Origin: Streptosporangiaceae bacterium
Lineage (GTDB): Bacteria > Actinomycetota > Actinomycetes > Streptosporangiales > Streptosporangiaceae
DNA length: 20,732 nt
Assembly: GCA_030045215.1 (NCBI GenBank)
Contig: JASIBJ010000555.1
Span: forward strand, 1-20,732
Reading direction: 5' to 3'
Positions 8,494 through 15,903 of the stretch are shown here, piece by piece. Numbering within the stretch: position 1 is the first letter of the stretch; each line of letters opens with the position of its first letter. The position numbers and the translations under genes are program-made. The notes beneath the pieces were generated by a model. That model worked only from the letters and a program-made list of their open reading frames with translations, was not told the origin of the DNA and did not search any database.

Positions 8494-8527
8494 GTTATGA
8501 CCACTTTCGTACCTGCGAAACCGCGAG
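8494..8527. repeat. 34-bp shared element, copy 1 (clpC/sigR intergenic)
   Basis: The element reads GTTATG, then CCA, TTTCGTACC, GCGAAACCGC and AG at fixed spacing. It matches copy 2 (13238-13271) at 30 of 34 positions. The core is a dyad, TTTCG-N6-CGAAA (8505-8520). It lies 67-94 bp upstream of the sigR promoter and about 315 bp upstream of clpC. Confidence 0.85.
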
Positions 8528-8587
8528 ACTGTCGCTGTTTGGACCGCTCTGACCGCCGATCGGGCCGGTCAGCACAAGACGCAGCAC

Positions 8588-8614
8588 GGGAATAGGCCCC
8601 TCCATCGTGAGGTT
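8588..8614 (+). promoter_or_regulatory. SigR/SigH-type promoter of sigR
   Basis: GGGAAT (8588-8593), an 18-bp spacer, then GTT (8612-8614) exactly matches the known thiol-stress sigma consensus (GGGAAT / GTT). Transcription would begin near 8620, leaving a leader of about 175 nt. Autoregulation of the downstream sigR-like gene is the simplest reading. Confidence 0.75.
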
Positions 8615-8634
8615 ACCCGTGAGTTAGGTTACCC
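8610..8634 (+). promoter_or_regulatory. Direct repeats AGGTTACCC over and after the sigR -10
   Basis: AGGTTACCC occurs at 8610-8618 and 8626-8634 (period 16). The first copy covers the -10 GTT. A GTTAC-N6-GTTAG arrangement (8612-8627) also has the 11-bp period typical of GlnR/MtrA-like response-regulator boxes. A repressor site is plausible but unproven. Confidence 0.4.
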
Positions 8635-8794
8635 ACCAGTAGCTTGTCGTGGTCGCTGCTCACAATCGATTGCGACATCCGGGTGCCAGCGAGCCTCATC
8701 AGCCCCCGGTCGGCGTCCGCCGGACCGGGTTGGTCGGCGGCCGCTCGCGATCGCCCGCACGGCAACGCGCTCGGGGGACGACAAAGGAGAACAC

Positions 8795-9412
8795 GTGAAC
8801 ACGACGATGGCGGAAACTGCCGCCGAGCGGGAGGCGCGATTCGAGCGTGACGTGATTCCGTTCCAGCGCCAGCTCTATCCGACAGCGCTGCGCATGACGC
8901 GCAACCCAAGCGATGCCGAGGACCTTGTGCAGGAAACCATGGCCAAGGCCTATCGCGCATTTCACCAATTCACCCCCGGCACCAACCTGCGCGCCTGGCT
9001 CCACCGGATCATGGCGAATACCGGGACGAGCGGGTTCAGGAAGCGCCAGCGTGAACCGCAGGAGTCCCTGTACGGGAACATGCAGGACGTGCCGCTGCCA
9101 GCAAGCCCTGGTGATCAGGTCGCCAGGTCCGCGGAGGCAGAGGCGCTCGAGCAGATGCCGGACTCCGAGGTAATGCGGGCGCTCAAGGAACTGCCCGAGG
9201 ACTTCCGCACGGTGGTGTACCTAGCCGACGTAGAGGGTTATCCCTATCACGAGATCGCCGAACGGCTCGGCATCCCGCTCGGGACCGTGACGTCGCGCCT
9301 GCACCGCGGCCGGATGAAGCTCAGGCGAAAGCTTGCCGGCCAGGACGACGAGCACGCCGACGAGCGGCACGTCAGCGAGCTTCGCCGAAGCGAGGCAGGA
9401 CTCGCCGCCTAG
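8795..9412 (+). CDS. sigR: SigR/SigH-like ECF sigma factor
   Basis: Region 2 (about residues 24-90) has [25 protein letters not shown] and the promoter-melting [15 protein letters not shown] segment. Region 4 (125-180) has [19 protein letters not shown] and the helix-turn-helix [18 protein letters not shown]. This is the signature of the actinobacterial SigR/SigH group, which directs RNA polymerase to thiol-oxidative-stress promoters. The start is GTG at 8795 with AAAGGAG five bases upstream. A SigR-type promoter precedes it. Known SigR genes are usually followed by rsrA, the zinc anti-sigma gene; here the next gene is egtD in reverse, and the two overlap by 41 bp. The acidic then basic tail after residue 182 ([10 protein letters not shown]) is not part of the fold. 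It may be a second SigR paralogue, so the symbol is tentative. Confidence 0.88.
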   Translation: MNTTMAETAAEREARFERDVIPFQRQLYPTALRMTRNPSDAEDLVQETMAKAYRAFHQFTPGTNLRAWLHRIMANTGTSGFRKRQREPQESLYGNMQDVPLPASPGDQVARSAEAEALEQMPDSEVMRALKELPEDFRTVVYLADVEGYPYHEIAERLGIPLGTVTSRLHRGRMKLRRKLAGQDDEHADERHVSELRRSEAGLAA

Positions 9413-10394
9413 CCCGGACACGCCGCGGCAACTCGGCGAGCGTGAGGCCGAAGTCGCCGTCTGGGTCGGTCCAGAACCGCATCGTCTGGAATCCGGCCGC
9501 GGCGAGTTCGGCCCTGATGCCGTCTTTACGGAACTTGGCGGAAATCTCGGTGCGCATCTCTTCGCCCGCGGCAAACGAGACCGTCAGCGCGAGGTCGGTG
9601 ATCGTGACGCGCTGCTCGCGGCGCGAGCGCAGCCGCATTTCCATCCACTCGTTCGCAGCGTCCCAGAGAGCCACGTGCTCGAACTCCTCGACGTCGAAGT
9701 CGGCGCCGAGTTCGCGGTTGATCACTCGCAAGACGTTCCGGTTGAACTCCCCCGTGACCCCGGCGGAGTCGTCATAGGCGCGCCGCAGCCGGCCAACATC
9801 CTTGACCAGGTCGGTGCCGAGCAGGAAGGTGTCTCCTGGCCGCAGCGCGGCTGCGACCTCACGGTACAGGCCAGCCCGCGCGGCGGGCTCGAGGTTGCCG
9901 ATGGTCGAGCCGAGAAACGCGATCATCCTGCGGCCGATCGCGTCCGGGATGGCCCCCAGATCGCGCTCGAAGTCGCCGGTGAACGGCTCGATCCGCAGCC
10001 CCGGATACTGCGCCGTCAGCGTCTGCGTGGCATCCGACAGCACCGCCGGGTCGACGTCGAAAGGCATGAACTCACGCAGCGTCCCGGTGCCGGTGAGCGC
10101 GCGCAGCAGGAAGCCGGTTTTGGCCGAGGTGCCGCTGCCCAGCTCGACCAGCGACTCGCATCTCGACAGCTCCCCGATCTCAGCCGCCCGCTGACGCAGG
10201 ATCTCCGTCTCAGCCCGGGTCGGGTAGTACTCGGGCAGGCGCGTGATCTCATCGAACAGCTCGCTGCCGCGCTCGTCGTAGAAGTACTTGGGTGGCAGCG
10301 TCTTCGGGCTCGCGGTCAGGCCTGCGCGGACGTCCGTGCGCAGTTCCTCCAGGTAGCTGTCGGGATGGGCCTGGACGCTGTCTTGTGCTGGCAT
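9372..10394 (-). CDS. egtD: L-histidine N-alpha-methyltransferase (ergothioneine pathway)
   Basis: This 340-aa SAM-dependent enzyme converts histidine to hercynine by three methylations. Family marks are [19 protein letters not shown] at 33-51, YYPTRAE at 56-62, the SAM loop [12 protein letters not shown] at 82-93, GSTIGN ending in Asn167, and TEIS (Glu283, Ser285). The Asn, Glu and Ser positions match the histidine-binding residues known from mycobacterial EgtD, so the enzyme looks active. Characterised EgtDs are about 320 aa. This one adds a basic tail of about 20 residues ([13 protein letters not shown]) encoded mainly where it overlaps convergent sigR. It lies 68 bp after egtB as the last gene of the operon. 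GGAGG sits ten bases before the ATG. Confidence 0.95.
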   Translation of the reverse strand: MPAQDSVQAHPDSYLEELRTDVRAGLTASPKTLPPKYFYDERGSELFDEITRLPEYYPTRAETEILRQRAAEIGELSRCESLVELGSGTSAKTGFLLRALTGTGTLREFMPFDVDPAVLSDATQTLTAQYPGLRIEPFTGDFERDLGAIPDAIGRRMIAFLGSTIGNLEPAARAGLYREVAAALRPGDTFLLGTDLVKDVGRLRRAYDDSAGVTGEFNRNVLRVINRELGADFDVEEFEHVALWDAANEWMEMRLRSRREQRVTITDLALTVSFAAGEEMRTEISAKFRKDGIRAELAAAGFQTMRFWTDPDGDFGLTLAELPRRVRARRRVLPRFGEAR

Positions 10395-10462
10395 TCGGCT
10401 ATGCCTCCAGATCGTTGACGGTCAGCCGACTGGCCGGCCTGGGCCTGACGATGACGGCACGA

Positions 10463-11725
10463 TCAGGCGTCCCAGGCCAATCGCACGCCCGTGAAGATCT
10501 GCCGCCGGATCGGGTAGTCCCAGTTGCGGAACGAGGGCCGGATCGTGGACGGGGCGACCGCCCAGGACCCGCCGCGCAGCACCTTGTAGTCACCGCCGAA
10601 GAACGGCAGGCTGTAATCGCGGTAGATCATCGGCGTGAATCCTGGCCAGGGCGCGAAGTCCGACGACGTCCACTCCCACACATCGCCGATCATCTGCTCC
10701 ACGCCGTAGGCCGAGGCGCTGGCCGGGAACGCGCCGACGGGGGCCGGGCGCAGCCCGAGACCGCCGAGGTTGGCCCGCTCCGGGCCCGGCGGCTCCGACC
10801 CCCACGGCCAGGTCCGCCTGGCCCGCGCGGCCGGATCCCAGGCGCAGGCCTTCTCCCACTCGATCTCGCTCGGCAGGCGCCCGCCGGACCAGCGAGCAAA
10901 CGCCTCGGCCTCGAAGTAGCAGACGTGCTGCACGGGCTCGTCGGACGGCACTTCTTCCTCCTGCCCGAATCGGCGCCGGGTGCCATGGCCGGTCCAGAAG
11001 AGTGGCCGCTGCAGGCTCGCGTGCGTGCGATGCGCCCAGCCGCGCGACGACCAGAGTTCGGGCCGCTGGTAGCCGCCATCACCGATGAACTCGAGCCACT
11101 GCCGGTTGCTGACCGGGACCCGGCCGATCCAGAACGGACCCACGTCGACGGTGTGCGCTGGCCTTTCGTTGTCGAGCGAGAACGGCTCGGTCGCCGCGTC
11201 AGCGCCCAGCGTGAACGGCCCGCCGGGCACGAGCACGCGGTCAGGCTCGACGCGACGGCCGGCCGGGAGAGCGCGCCGTTCCAGCAGCACGGGCGGCCCC
11301 TGGCGCAGCTGCAGGGTCGCCAGCATCGTCTCGTCATGCTGCTCCTCGTGCTGGACGACCATGCCCGCGGTGAACAGGTCATCCGCTGGAGTGCGCTCAA
11401 TCAGATCGAGCACGCGCCCGCGAACCTCCTGGTCGTAGGCGCGGGCCTCGACCGGCGGGAGCAGCGGCAGCGACGGCCGCTCTGCGCGAGGGTGCTTGAA
11501 CGCGTCGTAGAGCGCGTCCACCTCGGCCGACAGCATTCCCGGGCGGCCAGGGTCGCCGCCGCGCAGCAGCCACAGCTCTTCCTGCTGGCCGACGTGGGCG
11601 AGATCCCAGACCAGCGGGCTCATCAGCGGGTCGTGCTGCGCCACCAGGGTCGGGTCGTCCAGATCGGTCAGGCCAAGCGTGCGGCCGCGGGCCAGCTCCA
11701 GGTCGCGTACTACCAGGTCATGCAT
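10463..11725 (-). CDS. egtB: Hercynine oxygenase / sulfoxide synthase
   Basis: EgtB is a non-haem iron enzyme that joins hercynine to a thiol with oxygen to give the sulfoxide intermediate of ergothioneine. The 420 aa show an N-terminal DinB-type helical domain with the iron ligands His44 ([10 protein letters not shown]) and His126/His130 ([11 protein letters not shown]). A C-terminal formylglycine-generating-enzyme-like domain follows from about 160 ([42 protein letters not shown]). The end [11 protein letters not shown] has Asp403 and Arg407 four residues apart, as in EgtBs that bind gamma-glutamylcysteine. Its ATG overlaps the egtA stop by 8 bases, implying coupled translation. The length is close to the family norm (about 430). 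Confidence 0.95.
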   Translation of the reverse strand: MHDLVVRDLELARGRTLGLTDLDDPTLVAQHDPLMSPLVWDLAHVGQQEELWLLRGGDPGRPGMLSAEVDALYDAFKHPRAERPSLPLLPPVEARAYDQEVRGRVLDLIERTPADDLFTAGMVVQHEEQHDETMLATLQLRQGPPVLLERRALPAGRRVEPDRVLVPGGPFTLGADAATEPFSLDNERPAHTVDVGPFWIGRVPVSNRQWLEFIGDGGYQRPELWSSRGWAHRTHASLQRPLFWTGHGTRRRFGQEEEVPSDEPVQHVCYFEAEAFARWSGGRLPSEIEWEKACAWDPAARARRTWPWGSEPPGPERANLGGLGLRPAPVGAFPASASAYGVEQMIGDVWEWTSSDFAPWPGFTPMIYRDYSLPFFGGDYKVLRGGSWAVAPSTIRPSFRNWDYPIRRQIFTGVRLAWDA

Positions 11726-13010
11726 GTGCCATCTCCCTCAGTGCCGCCAGCGGGCCGATCCGTTCGGCGCGCTGCGCCAGCAGGTCGCCGGGACAGCGAC
11801 CCGATTCGACCAGCTCGGCGAGGTCATCCACCGCCGGGCCGAGTTGCGCGGGAACGCGCCCGGCCGCGATGGCCAGGCACCGGCGAGCCGAGTCGGCGAG
11901 CCTCCCATCGCCCAGCCCGTCGCGTGCAGCCTCGAGCCACAGCAGCCCGGTCTCTTCCGTCGCTTCGGTCGCCAGGTCGGCCGCGACCGGGTCGTCCATC
12001 AGCGTCGCGGTCACCGCTGCGATCGCGGGCCACCACCGCGGCGCCGTCATGTCGAGGTAGCGCAACTCGAGGTAGCCGCGCAGCCGCACCGGAGGGAACA
12101 GCGTCGTCAGGTGCGTCTGCAGGTCCGCAGCCGTGGGCGCCCTGTTGCCGAGCCTGACGGCACCGCTCGCCCACTGCTCGAAGGACACGAACCGGCTGAC
12201 CGCGCAGACGTCCTCGCCCGCGGCGACGAACGCGACCGGCGCGGCCATCGCGTATTTCGCCCAGGCGGTGGCCGGATCGAGTGTGGCGTCGCCGCCGGGC
12301 GTCGGCGCGACACAGCCCGGCACCGGCCCGCACGCCCGCGCATCCAGCCCGCTCCACGCCCGCTGCCTGGCCGACTTCCAGCCCGTGTCGCGCCCGTGCA
12401 GCCAGGGCGAGCTGGCGGCGATCGCGACCAGCGTCGGCCCCAGGCGGTATGCCCGCGCAACCCGCTCACCCCACTCGCGCCTGGGTCCGGCCTGGAGGTT
12501 GACCTGCAGCGCCGCCGTGGAGTTCATCATCACGCGCCCGGCCACCGCACGGCCGGTTGCGGCGAAATGCTCCTCCATCGCGCGGTAGCGCGGCCGCGGG
12601 TTCACCCGGCGTGACGGCCGGGCCGGGTCGGCGCCGGCAAAGGCCAGTCCGAGCCGGCGGTCAGCCAGGGCCAGCCGCACCCCCACGCTCTCATGACGCA
12701 AGGCGCTGACCGCGGTCACGACATCCGGCTCCGGCGGACTGGACAGCTCGATCTGACCGCCAGGTTCGACGGTCACCGAGCTTCGGCCCGCCACTGCTCC
12801 GATGACCGGGGTGATCGCCTCTACCCGGGCCCAGGCCACGGGATCGGCAACCGAGTCGAGGTCGACGAGGAGGCTCTCGATCTCGAGGCCAACGGTGCCG
12901 GGCGCCGAGTCTGCCAGCGCCACGCTGCAGGAATGGGCATAGGCTGCGTCAACTGTCAAAGGTTCGGCCCGATCAACGGCATCCTGCGCGAAAGCGTTGA
13001 TAACGGCCAT
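11718..13010 (-). CDS. egtA: Glutamate-cysteine ligase (ergothioneine pathway)
   Basis: EgtA makes gamma-glutamylcysteine, the sulfur donor for EgtB, from glutamate, cysteine and ATP. It belongs to the GCS2-type ligases: [10 protein letters not shown] near the N-terminus, [10 protein letters not shown], the [18 protein letters not shown] motif, and [19 protein letters not shown] start it at ATG 13010 (430 aa) because GGAGGGG lies six bases upstream and the sequence then begins like other EgtAs. An upstream in-frame ATG at 13091 would add 27 Pro/Gly-rich residues (MDGCFPVAPHRPAAG) and is less likely. It is the first gene of egtA-egtB-egtD and is translationally coupled to egtB. A hairpin at 13099-13117 and a shared 34-bp element at 13238-13271 lie in its upstream region. 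Confidence 0.92.
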   Translation of the reverse strand: MAVINAFAQDAVDRAEPLTVDAAYAHSCSVALADSAPGTVGLEIESLLVDLDSVADPVAWARVEAITPVIGAVAGRSSVTVEPGGQIELSSPPEPDVVTAVSALRHESVGVRLALADRRLGLAFAGADPARPSRRVNPRPRYRAMEEHFAATGRAVAGRVMMNSTAALQVNLQAGPRREWGERVARAYRLGPTLVAIAASSPWLHGRDTGWKSARQRAWSGLDARACGPVPGCVAPTPGGDATLDPATAWAKYAMAAPVAFVAAGEDVCAVSRFVSFEQWASGAVRLGNRAPTAADLQTHLTTLFPPVRLRGYLELRYLDMTAPRWWPAIAAVTATLMDDPVAADLATEATEETGLLWLEAARDGLGDGRLADSARRCLAIAAGRVPAQLGPAVDDLAELVESGRCPGDLLAQRAERIGPLAALREMAHA

Positions 13011-13098
13011 AAAGAGCCCCTCCAGGTCCGGGCCGGCGGGCGGGGTGCCCGCCGCGGGTCGGTGCGGGGCGACCGGAAAGCAGCCGTCCATGTTGTAA

Positions 13099-13117
13099 GC
13101 CGCTCCTCGGGAGCGGC
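13099..13117 (-). promoter_or_regulatory. 8-bp hairpin in the egtA leader
   Basis: GCCGCTCC-TCG-GGAGCGGC is a perfect 8-bp stem with a 3-nt loop. No U-run follows on the minus strand, so it is not a standard terminator. If translation used ATG 13091 it would bury the only GGAG ribosome binding site; with start 13010 it is a 5'-leader structure or an end signal for the upstream sigma gene. Confidence 0.5.
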
Positions 13118-13237
13118 CTTGACACTCATACTACGTCGGTCGCGGGAACACGGTTCAGCCTAGGCGGCCCCTCTGACAAAACGACGGTCCTCGGCCTGGC
13201 GCTGACGGGCTGACGGCCGGACAGGCCGTGGCGCCCG

Positions 13238-13271
13238 GTTATGCCCAATTTCGTACCGGCGAAACCGCCAG
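13238..13271. repeat. 34-bp shared element, copy 2 (upstream of egtA)
   Basis: This copy matches 8494-8527 at 30 of 34 positions, in the same orientation, with the dyad TTTCG-N6-CGAAA at 13249-13264. It lies between the stop of the ECF41-like gene (13346) and egtA, so egtA is the only gene reading away from it. The rest of 13092-13345 shows no gene. Confidence 0.85.
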
Positions 13272-13345
13272 GATCTTACGAGGCTGTGGCTGCGTACCCC
13301 GCTTGCCTCCGGGACGCCTCAAGGCCGCGCCGACAGCGTGAGCCT

Positions 13346-14227
13346 TCACGCGCCGAGCACGGTGAGATCTAGTTCGCGAAGGCGTTCGGGGTCGGCCAGG
13401 ATGTCGATCGCAACGACCTTCCCGCCCCGCACGGTGAGCGCGCCGACAGCAATCGGCAGCCCGTTCAGGGTGGTAACCGCGCCAGGAACGCCGTTGATCA
13501 GGGCCGGCTGGCTGAGCAGGCCGTGACCGGAGAAGCTGAGCGCCTGGCCGGCGACGTTGGCCGCTCCGCGGACAACGCGCGAGGCTGACGACAGCGCTCC
13601 GGCGTCGGCGCGGAGCACGACATCGGGGTCAAGGACGGCGACCAGTGCCTCGAAGTCGCCGGAACGGGCTGCGGTCATGAACGCATCGACTACCTCGCGC
13701 TGCCGCGTCAGGTCGGCGTCGGGAACAACCCGCTCGCCCCGAACCCGGCGCCGGGCCCGGCTTGCGAGTTGCCGGGCCGCGTCAGGCGAGCGGTCCACGA
13801 TCGGTGCTATCTCGTCGAACGGCACCGCGAAGATGTCGTGCAGCACGAATGCCAGTCGCTCGGCCGGGCCCAGGGTATCGAGTACCACCAGCAGCGCGAG
13901 GCCGACCGAGTCTGCCAGCAGGGCCTCGTGTTCGGGGTCGGTGCGGTCCGGCCGGTCGATGATCGGCTCGGGCAGGTGCGGCCCGAGCGCGTCCTCGCGC
14001 CGCGTGTGCCGTGCCCGGAGCATGTTCAGCGAGATGCGGGCGACGACGGTGGTCAGCCAGGCGGCGAGGTTCTCCACGTCGCTGGTCTCGGCTCCGCTCA
14101 GCCGGATCCAGGACTCCTGGACCGCGTCGTCGGCCTCGCTGAGCGAGCCGAGCATCCGGTAGGCCACCGCGCGCAGCCGGGCCCGGTGCTCCTGGAAGCG
14201 CCGGGCCAGCCACTCCTGGTCGTCCAT
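13346..14227 (-). CDS. ECF41-like sigma factor with fused SnoaL-like regulatory domain
   Basis: The 293 aa comprise sigma region 2 (about 10-75: RLRAVAYRMLGSLSEADDAVQ, LAAWLTTVVARISLNMLR), region 4 (about 105-160: LGPAERLAFVLHDIFAVPFDEIA) and a C-terminal NTF2/SnoaL-like domain (175-285). The linker HLPEP at 84-88 and the ending ADPERL near 278-283 resemble the WLPEP and NPDKL motifs of the ECF41 group, also called SigJ-like. In that group the C-terminal domain tunes activity in place of a separate anti-sigma factor. ECF41 genes usually sit beside an oxidoreductase, epimerase or carboxymuconolactone decarboxylase gene; here an epimerase diverges from it. GGAGGAGG lies about ten bases before the ATG. 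Confidence 0.9.
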   Translation of the reverse strand: MDDQEWLARRFQEHRARLRAVAYRMLGSLSEADDAVQESWIRLSGAETSDVENLAAWLTTVVARISLNMLRARHTRREDALGPHLPEPIIDRPDRTDPEHEALLADSVGLALLVVLDTLGPAERLAFVLHDIFAVPFDEIAPIVDRSPDAARQLASRARRRVRGERVVPDADLTRQREVVDAFMTAARSGDFEALVAVLDPDVVLRADAGALSSASRVVRGAANVAGQALSFSGHGLLSQPALINGVPGAVTTLNGLPIAVGALTVRGGKVVAIDILADPERLRELDLTVLGA

Positions 14228-14264
14228 CGGTCACGTTCCTCCTCCGCACCGGGTCAGTCTGTTA

Positions 14265-14291
14265 GACCCGCCCGACCGCGGCGTTGTGACA
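14265..14291 (-). promoter_or_regulatory. ECF41-type promoter reading into the sigma gene
   Basis: On the minus strand TGTCACA (14291-14285), 16 bp, then GGTC (14268-14265). The ECF41 consensus is TGTCACA with CGTC at -10, so the -35 is exact and the -10 has one mismatch. It lies 38 bp before the sigma ATG, consistent with autoregulation. Confidence 0.55.
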
Positions 14292-14311
14292 GCCCGGCCA
14301 GCCGCACAGTC
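14285..14311 (+). promoter_or_regulatory. Possible ECF41-type promoter reading into the epimerase gene
   Basis: The same seven bases read TGTGACA on the plus strand (one mismatch from TGTCACA), followed after 16 bp by AGTC (14308-14311). Spacing equals that of the minus-strand promoter, and the epimerase ATG is 55 bp downstream. Confidence 0.4.
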
Positions 14312-14366
14312 CCCGGCCTGGTCGGCGCTCATAACCCGCCAGTCCGGGACAGGCAAGGAGGACCCG

Positions 14367-15320
14367 ATGAAGATCTTTGTCGCCGGGGCGAGCGGTGCGA
14401 TCGGCACCCGGCTCGTCTCGCAGCTGGTAGCCCGAGGTCACGAGGTGACCGCCAGCTGCAGGTCGGCCAGCAACGCCGGGCGGCTGCGGGCGCTCGGAGC
14501 GGAGGCTGTCGTGCTCGACTTGCTCGACCCGCCCGCGGTCCGCCGTGCTGTGCTCGCCGCCGAGCCGGAGGGAATCGCGCACGAGGCGACCGCGCTGGCG
14601 GATGCGAGCATGGGCAGGAACCTGGACCGCGCCTTCGCCGCGACCAACCGCCTGCGCACCGAGGGCACGGACGCGCTCCTGGCCGCCGCGCGCGAGGCTG
14701 GCGTGCGCCGGTTCGTCGCCCAGAGCTTCGCCCCGTACCGCTATGCCCCGGAGGGCGGCCCGGTCAAGACCGAGAACGACCCGCTCGACCCCGCCCCGCC
14801 TTCGAAGGCGCGCGAGACATATGCCGCGATGAATCACCTCGACAAGGCGGTGACGGATGCCGGCGGGGTTGCGCTCCGCTACGGCGGCTTCTACGGGGCC
14901 GCCAACGACGGGCTGATCGGTCCCGTGCGCAAGCGGCAATTCCCGATCATCGGCGACGGCTCGGGGATGATGACGTTCGTTCATCTCGACGACGCGGCAG
15001 CGGCGACCGTGCTCGTGCTCGAGCACGACATGACCGGGGTCTACAACATCGTGGACGACGAGCCGGCCGAGGTACGCGACTGGCTGCCCGTCCTGGCTGA
15101 CGCTCTCAGCGCCAAGCCACCCAGGCACCTCCCCATGTGGCTGGCCCGCCTGGTCATGGGCGACGGCCTGCGCATGATGACCGAGGCTCGTGGCGCTTCC
15201 AATGCCAAGGCCAAGGCCGAACTCGGCTGGACTCTGCACTATCCGAGCTGGCGGCAGGGCTTTCCGGCTGCCTACGCGCCGGCCAGGGCCGTGACCCGGC
15301 CTGAGCATCAGGTCAGCTAG
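14367..15320 (+). CDS. NAD(P)-dependent epimerase/dehydratase-like protein
   Basis: The 317 aa begin with a Rossmann fold (MKIFVAGASGAIGTRLV; GxxGxxG at 7-13), the mark of extended or atypical short-chain dehydrogenases. The usual YxxxK catalytic pair is not evident: the equivalent stretch is ETYAAMNHLDKAV, so it may be an atypical reductase or a redox sensor. Later segments ALRYGGFYGAANDG, GDGSGMMTFVHLDDAAAATV and GVYNIVDDEP are typical of the family. The start at 14367 is set by AAGGAGG five bases upstream; an earlier in-frame GTG at 14286 overlaps the promoter. It diverges from the ECF41-like sigma gene, the usual partnership for that group, so it is a likely target. Substrate unknown. It overlaps ridA by 8 bp tail-to-tail. 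Confidence 0.87.
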   Translation: MKIFVAGASGAIGTRLVSQLVARGHEVTASCRSASNAGRLRALGAEAVVLDLLDPPAVRRAVLAAEPEGIAHEATALADASMGRNLDRAFAATNRLRTEGTDALLAAAREAGVRRFVAQSFAPYRYAPEGGPVKTENDPLDPAPPSKARETYAAMNHLDKAVTDAGGVALRYGGFYGAANDGLIGPVRKRQFPIIGDGSGMMTFVHLDDAAAATVLVLEHDMTGVYNIVDDEPAEVRDWLPVLADALSAKPPRHLPMWLARLVMGDGLRMMTEARGASNAKAKAELGWTLHYPSWRQGFPAAYAPARAVTRPEHQVS

Positions 15321-15684
15321 ACGGCAGGACTGCGATGCAGTCGATCTCGACCTTGAAGCCGGCCAGCGCGACGCCGACTGTCGTCCTGGCCGGCAGCGGC
15401 TCAGGGAAGGTCTCCCGATAGGCCTCGTTCATCTCGGCGAAATCAGCCATATCGCTGAGGTACACGCCGCACCGGACGACGTCCTCGAGGCCTGCGCCGG
15501 CCGATGCGAGTACCGCGGCCACGTTCTGCAGGGCCACGATCGTCTGCTCCGCGGCGGTCTCGCCGACCACGACGCCGTCGCGAACCGGGACCTGGCCCGC
15601 CACGTAGACAAACTTCCCTTCGGCGACGATCCCCGGTGAATACGCGCCACCTGGCCTGGTCCCGCCGACCGCCTGCTTCGACAA
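15313..15684 (-). CDS. RidA family (YjgF/YER057c/UK114) protein
   Basis: The 123 aa form a single RidA domain: AYSPGIVAEGKFVYVAGQVPV, then QTIVALQNVAAVLASAGAGLEDVV, CGVYLSDMADFAEMNEAYRETF, and LPARTTVGVALAGFKVEIDCIAV. Arg100 matches the arginine that binds the substrate carboxylate in active RidA deaminases, and Glu113 lies in the usual VEI segment. Family members are trimeric cytoplasmic enzymes that hydrolyse reactive enamine/imine intermediates, although some subgroups lack this activity. The start is TTG at 15684, preceded by GAGGAG six bases upstream. The gene is convergent with and overlaps the epimerase gene. The flank to usp (15685-15903) has no supported gene. Confidence 0.93.
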   Translation of the reverse strand: MSKQAVGGTRPGGAYSPGIVAEGKFVYVAGQVPVRDGVVVGETAAEQTIVALQNVAAVLASAGAGLEDVVRCGVYLSDMADFAEMNEAYRETFPEPLPARTTVGVALAGFKVEIDCIAVLPSS

Positions 15685-15903
15685 ATGGAGCTCCTCTCGC
15701 TGTCGCCGCCCTGAGCTGTAACCGCGCAGGCCACGCTAACTTGCCCGGCCCGAGGCGGCAACGGCAGCGGCTGCCAGCCAGCCGCCGGGCGGGCCGCATG
15801 GAGTTCATGGTGGTCTCGTATGAATGGCGCTAGCGCGAGCCCCGGCCCTTGCCGGCCCCGGTTAGATGGAAACAGGAGAAGGTCTCTCATAGGGAGCACC
15901 ACC

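Larger units (their letters stand above)
8180..8794. other. 615-bp clpC/sigR divergent regulatory region
   Basis: No credible gene lies here. The region holds a tandem repeat near clpC, an inverted repeat at 8397-8413, one copy of a 34-bp element shared with the egtA upstream region, a SigR-type promoter and GGTTACCC direct repeats. These are listed separately. I could not pick a convincing clpC promoter. Confidence 0.7.

Noticed and set aside
8606..8794. In-frame N-terminal extension of sigR, as in the longer SigR' isoform of Streptomyces
   Set aside because: The frame is open, but I find no ATG, GTG or TTG in it after the promoter, while GTG 8795 has an excellent ribosome site.
14286..14366. 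Upstream GTG start for the epimerase gene
   Set aside because: It falls within the putative -35 element and has no ribosome site; ATG 14367 has AAGGAGG and starts the Rossmann fold directly.
15842..15855. Small hairpin CCGGC-CCTT-GCCGG upstream of usp
   Set aside because: Short GC dyads like this are frequent by chance at this GC content, and no U-run follows.
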